From assembly GCA_016716605.1 (NCBI GenBank), contig JADJWA010000001.1:2046001-2110000 (forward strand): DNA of 64,000 bases, given 5' to 3'. Positions 58,752-64,000 of this stretch are shown in pieces. A program made the translations under genes and the position numbers. Position 1 is the stretch's first letter. Each line of letters opens with the position of its first letter. The DNA is from Flavobacteriales bacterium. Its GTDB lineage: Bacteria > Bacteroidota > Bacteroidia > Flavobacteriales_F > PHOS-HE28. The notes beneath the pieces were generated by a model, which saw only the letters and a program-made list of their open reading frames with translations, did no database searches and had not been told where the DNA came from.

Positions 58752-60854
58752 ATGGTGCCATACGGCTACAACCTGAACCGCCTGCGCCAGTGGTTCCTGG
58801 GCGGGATCCTTCTGACTGCAACTTGGGGTCAAGCGCGGGCACAAGAGTATCCCCTGTTGCAGGATTCGCTGGAGGCCGAATTGCAAGGCGCACAGAACGA
58901 CCTTGTCCGGATCCGGATCCATATTCGACTTGCCGAGGTCCACATCGACCTGTTGGACAATACGATAGCCCTGGCTCACTTGCGTGCGGGGGTGGAGATG
59001 GCCGAACGCCTGCACGATGCGCAGGGCGAAGCTTACGCGGACCTGATCACCGGCCTGGAGGCATACCAGGCGTTGCGCTACGACGAGGCCTTGGAAAGCT
59101 TCAGGTCCTGCATTGATCGATTGGACAGGATCAAGGTGGAGCAGGGATTCCTTTCGCCGCTCGGTCTCATACGCATGGTATACAACGATGCCGGTCTACA
59201 GGAGGAGAAGCATCTATTCTACAAAGACAAGCTGGCCTACTATGAAAAGCATGGCCCCCTGCGGAACACGGGTGCTTGCCACCACGGCCTGGCCGGCTTT
59301 TTCTACCTCACGGGACAGACGGAGAAAGCGATCGAGCACTACCTCCGAGCGCGGGAGCTCTTCGCAGAGTTCGACCCGGTCGGATACGCCAATCAGTTGG
59401 CGCCGGTGAGTACCATGTATATGACCTGGGGGAATCTGGACAAGGCGGAGGCTTATCGAAGACAGGCGGTCGATGAGAACATGAAATGCGGCAACATGGG
59501 CAATCTGCTCTTCGCTTACGCCGGGCTTTCGGAGATCCTGCTGATGAAAGGGGACACCACAGGCGCTCTGGCCACACTGAAGATGGGCAGACCGCTTTGG
59601 CGAAGGGCCGTACCGCAATTGGTCGCGCCCAGTGTGCAGAATTTGTTCACCATCCACCTGGAGCAAGGTCGAACGGACAGTGCCGGGCACTACCTCTCCA
59701 TGCTCGACTCCCTTGCCGCTCTCGCTCCCATGCGCATCTCATCCGTGAAGGGAGAGATCGAGGTCGCGTTCAGCCATTATCGCTTCGCATGGGCCATGGG
59801 TGATCGCACCACAGCCATCCAGGCGTTGGAGCTTGCGCTGCAACAGGCCGATGACGAGCATCTGATCCGCTTCATGCAGAAGTACCGGAAGGAACTTTCG
59901 ACGCGATACGCGGAAACGGGGCAGGTGCAGCGTTCACTGGTCCTCCTGAGCGACTATGTCCGGATCGGTGACTCCCTGAAATCCGTCTTCGATTCAAGGA
60001 AGGTCGCCGCCTACGAGCGCGAACTGAAGGAGCGGGACGATGCGCTGGAGATACAACAACAGCAAGCCCAACTGAAACAGCAGCGATCCATGCTGTATTC
60101 CGTCCTCGCGGTCGTTGTGTTGGTGACCGCACTGGCCCTCGTCGCCTGGCGCAGTTACCGGTCCAAACAACGCGCGAACTTGATCATCACGCAGGCCATG
60201 CGCCGCTCAGAGGAACTCCTGTTGAACATCCTACCGGAAGAGGTCGCGGAAGAACTGAAAGCGAAAGGCACCGCAGAGGCCGTCCACATCGATCAGGTAA
60301 CCGTGCTCTTCACCGACTTCAAAGGCTTCACGGCGATGAGCGAAATACTCACGCCCAAGGACCTGGTAAAGGACCTGCACGAGTGCTTCAGTGCCTTTGA
60401 CAATATCTGCGAGAAGTACGGCATCGAGAAGATCAAGACCATCGGTGATGCGTACATGGCCGCAGGCGGTTTACCCACACCGAACACCACGCACGCCACG
60501 GATGTGATCAAGGCCGCGTTCGAGATGCGCGACTTCATCGCCGAAGGCAAGGCACGGAAAGTGGCGGCGGGCCTCCCCTACTTCGAGATCCGCATCGGCA
60601 TCCACACCGGCCCTGTCGTCGCGGGCATCGTGGGCGTAAAGAAATTCCAGTATGACATCTGGGGCGATACGGTGAACACGGCGAGCCGCATGGAGAGCAG
60701 TGGTGAAGTTGGACAAGTGAACATCAGCGAGGCCACCTATGAACTGGTGAAGAACGAGCCGGGCTTCATGTTCACCCCGCGCGGAAAAGTGCAGGCGAAG
60801 GGCAAGGGCGAGATGGAGATGTACTTCGTGCACGATGGTGCGTCCGGTGCCTGA
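58752..60854 (+). CDS. TPR-sensor membrane adenylate cyclase F
   Basis: 700 aa. Signal sequence RQWFLGGILLTATWGQARAQ with a longer n-region. The sensor (~30-400) has degenerate TPRs (HHGLAGFFYLTGQTEKAIEH, YLRARELFAEF) and lacks the regular repeats of B, C and E. A coiled-coil stretch rich in Q/K/E (DALEIQQQQAQLKQQRSM) precedes the membrane helix at ~446-467 (LYSVLAVVVLVTALALVAW). Then SEELLLNILPEEVAEELK and a complete catalytic domain (FTDFKGFT, EKIKTIGDAYMAAGG, YDIWGDTVNTASRME). It is not overlapped by E: 136 nt separate them, with a TACCTTCC box at 58690. Confidence 0.94.
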   Translation: MVPYGYNLNRLRQWFLGGILLTATWGQARAQEYPLLQDSLEAELQGAQNDLVRIRIHIRLAEVHIDLLDNTIALAHLRAGVEMAERLHDAQGEAYADLITGLEAYQALRYDEALESFRSCIDRLDRIKVEQGFLSPLGLIRMVYNDAGLQEEKHLFYKDKLAYYEKHGPLRNTGACHHGLAGFFYLTGQTEKAIEHYLRARELFAEFDPVGYANQLAPVSTMYMTWGNLDKAEAYRRQAVDENMKCGNMGNLLFAYAGLSEILLMKGDTTGALATLKMGRPLWRRAVPQLVAPSVQNLFTIHLEQGRTDSAGHYLSMLDSLAALAPMRISSVKGEIEVAFSHYRFAWAMGDRTTAIQALELALQQADDEHLIRFMQKYRKELSTRYAETGQVQRSLVLLSDYVRIGDSLKSVFDSRKVAAYERELKERDDALEIQQQQAQLKQQRSMLYSVLAVVVLVTALALVAWRSYRSKQRANLIITQAMRRSEELLLNILPEEVAEELKAKGTAEAVHIDQVTVLFTDFKGFTAMSEILTPKDLVKDLHECFSAFDNICEKYGIEKIKTIGDAYMAAGGLPTPNTTHATDVIKAAFEMRDFIAEGKARKVAAGLPYFEIRIGIHTGPVVAGIVGVKKFQYDIWGDTVNTASRMESSGEVGQVNISEATYELVKNEPGFMFTPRGKVQAKGKGEMEMYFVHDGASGA

Positions 60855-60922
60855 TGTCGAATTCGCAGGATCAGGATCCGATCCCGGTCATTCGGGATCT
60901 GGTGGTATGGATCGACCGAACT

Positions 60923-61366
60923 TCACGACCAGGAGAAATCCTCCGTGCGAGGCGCGCCCTCCAAGGCGTCGATCACTGGTTGAGGCGGCACGAAGACCCT
61001 GCGTGTGGAAGCATTGAACCACGCTCCTTCCACGCGCAGCACGGTACAGCGCTCCTCGCCGCGCAGGATGCGATGCTCGAACCCGAACTTCCGGAAGTCG
61101 CGGCTGAGACCGGTGATGGCCATTTCGATGTCGATCGCGTCCTCGATCCGCACTTCCTTCAGGAAGCGGCATTCCTCCCGGAAAAGCACCGGACCGAAGG
61201 CCTGCTCCTGCATGTAGCCCATGGTGACGCCATGTGCCGCGAGGAAGTTGATCCGCTGCTCCGAACCAAGATCGTAGAACACCGTGTGCCGCACATGGAA
61301 GTTGGCATCGATATCGGCCCAACGCAGCGCGACCCGCGCGCGGTAGTGGGATGCATCGTTCGGCAT
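60923..61366 (-). CDS. 4HBT-family acyl-CoA thioesterase
   Basis: 147 aa with the hot-dog thioesterase pattern. The active-site Asp segment is WADIDANFHVRHTVFYDLGS, like the D-x-(N/D)-x-H-x-N stretch of 4-hydroxybenzoyl-CoA thioesterases. VLFREECRFLKEVRIEDAID and FGFEHRILRGEERCTVLRVE follow. It hydrolyses a fatty or aromatic acyl-CoA in the cytoplasm. It converges with cyclase F and is the last of three minus-strand genes (33 nt after the next one). Confidence 0.88.
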   Translation of the reverse strand: MPNDASHYRARVALRWADIDANFHVRHTVFYDLGSEQRINFLAAHGVTMGYMQEQAFGPVLFREECRFLKEVRIEDAIDIEMAITGLSRDFRKFGFEHRILRGEERCTVLRVEGAWFNASTRRVFVPPQPVIDALEGAPRTEDFSWS

Positions 61367-61399
61367 AGCGGTCGGTTCTCCTCCGTGCGATCGCGATCG

Positions 61400-62071
61400 T
61401 CAGTCCTTCCGCGCCACCTTGAACAGGACGATGGAAGCCGCGATCATCCAGCCCATGCCCACCGGGATCACCGCGAAGCCATACGTGGTGAGTCCGCCGG
61501 CGTACATCGCCAGCAGGTTCATGGCGCCAGCCAATAAGCAGAGATGCGCCCAGGTGAAGAGCCACTGCGGCACCCATGTCCCATATCCCGATCGTGCGAT
61601 CAACCAAGGACCCAGGCCCAGCACCATGATGGTGGCCACCCAGTCGGCCATCACGCCGAACCATCCGACCACTTCAGCCACCGGTGCGGCCGAGGCTTGA
61701 TCCATCAAGGTACCGCGCACCACAACCGCCATCCATGCCATGTACGATGCGATGACGAGCGGTATGGCCACGCCGTAGTTGTAACGCACCAGGTGAGCCA
61801 TGACCGTGGAGTTGCTGCTGAGCTGAGCCATCAAGCGCGCCGCGATGCCCAGCAGGAACACACCAACGATCCATATTGACAGGTTCACGATGAGTTGCGT
61901 ACGGGCAGCCGCGGCGACCGTGAGATACCCTGTGATGTCGTCATCGAGCATCGCCTGATCAAGGTCCGCTCCGGTGCTGCCCAGAAGCGCGGCTCCGGCC
62001 AGCATGCAGATGGATCCGAGCAAACCCGTCCAAGCAGCGGTGCGGGCGATGGCTGGGGTATGTTCACTCAT
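61400..62071 (-). CDS. Six-helix membrane protein (DUF4386-like), intact parent of the 52.1-kb fragment
   Basis: 223 aa with six predicted helices (TGLLGSICMLAGAALLG, LSIWIVGVFLLGIAARL, IPLVIASYMAWMAVVV, MADWVATIMVLGLGPWLIA, WLFTWAHLCLLAGAMNLLA, FAVIPVGMGWMIAASIVLF). It is a distant relative of the protein at 44861-45562 in size and layout. Function unknown. It lies 10 nt after the small membrane gene, so the two probably form an operon. The part 61970-62071 is duplicated at 52045-52146. Confidence 0.78.
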   Translation of the reverse strand: MSEHTPAIARTAAWTGLLGSICMLAGAALLGSTGADLDQAMLDDDITGYLTVAAAARTQLIVNLSIWIVGVFLLGIAARLMAQLSSNSTVMAHLVRYNYGVAIPLVIASYMAWMAVVVRGTLMDQASAAPVAEVVGWFGVMADWVATIMVLGLGPWLIARSGYGTWVPQWLFTWAHLCLLAGAMNLLAMYAGGLTTYGFAVIPVGMGWMIAASIVLFKVARKD

Positions 62072-62411
62072 GGTTCAAGCTTTAGTGAAAGACCAAGACG
62101 GCGAGGATCACGATGGTCAGCGTGGTGAGCAGGCTCAGCCGACCCAATGGCGCGATCGCCTTCAATTGGGCCTCGGTATCGCCCTCCTGGGCCTTGCGGG
62201 CTTTGGCGGAAATGATCCCGATCAGCGCGCCGAGCACCAGGAAGAGCACCAGCTTGGCGATCAATAAAGGCATCTCCCCGATCACCGACAGCAATGGCCA
62301 GAGCAGGTACACGCCGGAAACGGTCAGGAGCAGCAGGCCGATGTGGCCCATGCGGCTCAACGCGAAAACCTGGACCATGAAGGCACGGCCCTTCTCAGGC
62401 TCCATCCGCGA
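61970..62411 (-). repeat. Intact copy of the 442-nt segment duplicated at 52045-52486
   Basis: It covers the first 34 codons of the six-helix gene, the 10-nt spacer and most of the four-helix gene. Both genes are complete here, so this is the likely source of the partial copy 9.9 kb upstream. Confidence 0.88.
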
Positions 62412-62501
62412 CGCGGCGATGCCCAGGAACATGAACCCGAAGCTGGTGCCCAAGCCCATGGCCAGTCCGATGAAGTGAAGAATGAGCATCAGGTCCTTCA
62501 T
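62082..62501 (-). CDS. Four-helix membrane protein (DUF2269/CopD-like), uncharacterised
   Basis: 139 aa from the ATG at 62501 (MKDLMLILHFIGLAMGLGTS); upstream in-frame codons do not look coding. Four helices: LMLILHFIGLAMGLGTSFG, RMGHIGLLLLTVSGVYLLW, LLIAKLVLFLVLGALIGII and LLTTLTIVILAVLVFH. His in the first and second helices (ILHFIG, RMGHIG) could bind haem or metal as in DUF2269/CopD-like proteins, but this is tentative. It is upstream of the six-helix gene with 10 nt between them. Confidence 0.8.
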   Translation of the reverse strand: MKDLMLILHFIGLAMGLGTSFGFMFLGIAASRMEPEKGRAFMVQVFALSRMGHIGLLLLTVSGVYLLWPLLSVIGEMPLLIAKLVLFLVLGALIGIISAKARKAQEGDTEAQLKAIAPLGRLSLLTTLTIVILAVLVFH

Positions 62502-62688
62502 GGTCGGTGTTTTTAAGAATGTGAATGTAGGAATCACTTCTGAATGAAGGTCACAGGGTCGATCTGCCCAATGTCGCAGGGAACATCATTGCACGGCCGG
62601 TATCGGGATGCCATGCACATTTCGATGACACCCTTCATTTCGCATCGTTAACCTTGCATGTGCAACATGATCCGGCTAGGCGAGATCA

Positions 62689-64000
62689 ATGGCCATCATC
62701 AAGACCCCCGACCAACGCGTACGCGTCTTCATCAGCAGCACGATCAACGAGCTCGCCGATGAACGCCGCGCTGCACGTGAAGCCATCACCAACCTGCGGC
62801 TGATCCCCGTTTTCTTTGAGGCCGGCGCGCGCCCCCATCCGCCGCGCGACCTGTACTCGGCTTACCTGGACCAAAGCCACATTTTCCTTGGTATCTATTG
62901 GAACAGCTACGGCTGGGTGGCGCCGGGCGCGGAGATCAGTGGATTGGAGGATGAGTACCGGCTCTGTGGGGACCGCAAGCCGAAGCTCATCTATGTGAAG
63001 AGGTCCAACGAGCGACAGGAGCGGCTGCATGGACTCTTGCAGGATATCGAGCGAAGCGAAACCGCCTGCTACCAGCATTTCACCGATGCCGAGGAACTCC
63101 GCGGCCTCATCGAGAACGACCTCTCGGTACTGATGTCGGAGAGTTTTGAGAACGCGCTCTTCCAACAACAACAGCCGACCGCGTCAGCGACAGCAGACCA
63201 GGGCCACCACCGCATCGACGTGCTGCCGCGCATCCGGTCGGAGATCATCGGTCGCGAGGACGACCTGCAACGCGTGGACGATCTGCTGCGGAAGCCGGAC
63301 ACGAGCCTCGTGACCTTGTTGGGTGCGGGCGGCACGGGCAAGACCACCCTGTCCATCCACATCGGTCATCGTGCGAAGGAGCACTTCAACGATGGCATCG
63401 CCTTCGTTCAGCTCGCTACGGTCACGGATCACCGACTGGTCGCGGCCGCGATCGCGGATGTGCTGGACCTGCAGGACAGCGGCAAACAGGCGCTGGATGA
63501 CACCCTGGCGGAATACCTGAGCGACAAACAGCTGCTGCTGATCCTCGACAATTTCGAACAGATAACCGATGCGGCCACATTGGTGGGCAAGCTGCTGGAC
63601 CGGTGCAAGGACCTGAAGGTGCTGGTGACCAGCCGCACATCGCTGCACCTGCGCCACGAGCGGCTGTACCACTTGTCCACGCTCGGCTTGCCAGAAGTAG
63701 ATGCGCCCGTCGATTACGCCAAGCTCCAGGAATGGCCAGCCACCCGGCTCTTCGTGGAACGCGCACTGGAGGTGAACCCGGCCATGGCCCTTGATCGCGA
63801 CAATGCCGAGGCCATCATCGATATCTGCCGTCGCATGGACGGCCTTCCGTTGGCCATCGAGCTCGCTGCCGCACGCACCCGCTTTTTCCAACCCGCCGCG
63901 CTGCTTGCGCGCATCGGCAAAACGCTGGACCTGGTGAACAAGGGCCACAAGGACCTGCCCGAGCGGCAACGCACGTTGCGTGGCGCCATCGAGTGGAGCT
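62689..64000 (+). CDS. STAND-type ATPase: DUF4062 plus NB-ARC-like domain (3' truncated)
   Basis: 437 codons are visible and the frame runs off the window. Residues ~8-140 are DUF4062: QRVRVFISSTINELADERRA, VFFEAGARPHPPRDLY, SHIFLGIYWNSYGWV and SGLEDEYRL. From ~180 comes an NB-ARC/AAA module: IIGREDDLQRVDDLL, the P-loop GAGGTGKTTL, Walker B QLLLILDNFEQI, LVTSRTSLHLR (sensor) and MDGLPLAIELAAAR (GLPL motif). In known relatives TPRs or effector domains follow. Such proteins serve as regulators or defence NTPases; which applies here cannot be told without the C-terminus. A TAACCTTG box at ~62649 may be the promoter. Confidence 0.88.
   Translation, partial: MAIIKTPDQRVRVFISSTINELADERRAAREAITNLRLIPVFFEAGARPHPPRDLYSAYLDQSHIFLGIYWNSYGWVAPGAEISGLEDEYRLCGDRKPKLIYVKRSNERQERLHGLLQDIERSETACYQHFTDAEELRGLIENDLSVLMSESFENALFQQQQPTASATADQGHHRIDVLPRIRSEIIGREDDLQRVDDLLRKPDTSLVTLLGAGGTGKTTLSIHIGHRAKEHFNDGIAFVQLATVTDHRLVAAAIADVLDLQDSGKQALDDTLAEYLSDKQLLLILDNFEQITDAATLVGKLLDRCKDLKVLVTSRTSLHLRHERLYHLSTLGLPEVDAPVDYAKLQEWPATRLFVERALEVNPAMALDRDNAEAIIDICRRMDGLPLAIELAAARTRFFQPAALLARIGKTLDLVNKGHKDLPERQRTLRGAIEWS

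Noticed and set aside
40646..60854. Guanylate rather than adenylate cyclase specificity
   Set aside because: All six have Lys in EKIKTIGD and Asp in YDIWGDT, the adenine-selecting pair. Guanylate cyclases have Glu and Cys or similar at these places.

Overview
This window is chromosomal DNA from a GC-rich member of the Bacteroidota, most likely in or near the Flavobacteriales. The evidence is a gldF-gldG-dnaN gliding/replication neighbourhood, many proteins with signal peptides and C-terminal type IX secretion (T9SS) sorting domains, a dialkylresorcinol/flexirubin-type gene set, and Bacteroidota-type -7 promoter elements (TAnnTTTG, here often TAnnTTCG) very close to start codons. No species can be named from sequence alone.

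Layout. 1-4 kb: the end of a large surface protein, tRNA-Glu(UUC), an FtsX-type permease and a divergent NamZ-type muramidase. 4-12.6 kb: two large T9SS-exported proteins (1964 and 842 aa). 12.7-24 kb: housekeeping and envelope genes, namely an acyl-CoA ligase, an ECF sigma factor coupled to a DUF2807 membrane protein, a SMUG2-like uracil-DNA glycosylase, TPR, DoxX, HerA/YjgR-like, zinc peptidase, YdcF-like and M1 peptidase genes. 24.2-32.2 kb: a tightly coupled operon with DarA, DarB, a small HTH-like protein, a BtrH-like protein, an ABC exporter pair, a ketosynthase and a ketosynthase-like partner lacking the catalytic Cys. It is best read as part of a dialkylresorcinol/aryl-polyene (flexirubin) pathway. 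32.2-40.5 kb: a cytochrome c'-like lipoprotein, rhomboid protease, META protein, dnaN, a DUF4340-like gene, gldG, gldF, a dinucleotide-binding reductase and OsmC.

40.6-60.9 kb is the most unusual part. It carries six paralogous membrane adenylate cyclases (called A-F here), each with a signal peptide, a periplasmic TPR sensor, one membrane helix and a cytoplasmic class III cyclase domain. Two are adjacent (A, B). Four are clustered further on (C-F), with C-D-E overlapping by ATGA. Two broken 3' ends of further cyclases remain. The sensors differ, but the catalytic domains are mosaics of one another, including one 63-nt stretch identical between A and C. One remnant is fused to a duplicated piece of a membrane-protein gene pair whose intact copy lies at 61.4-62.5 kb. 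This looks like a cyclase family still recombining. Between the two groups lie a serine hydrolase, a possible outer-membrane protein, a HEAT-repeat protein, a decayed T9SS protein and an L-domain-like T9SS protein.

60.9-64 kb: a 4HBT thioesterase, two small membrane proteins and the start of a STAND-type ATPase (DUF4062 plus NB-ARC-like domain) that runs off the window. Product names rest on motif recognition by eye. No database search was made.
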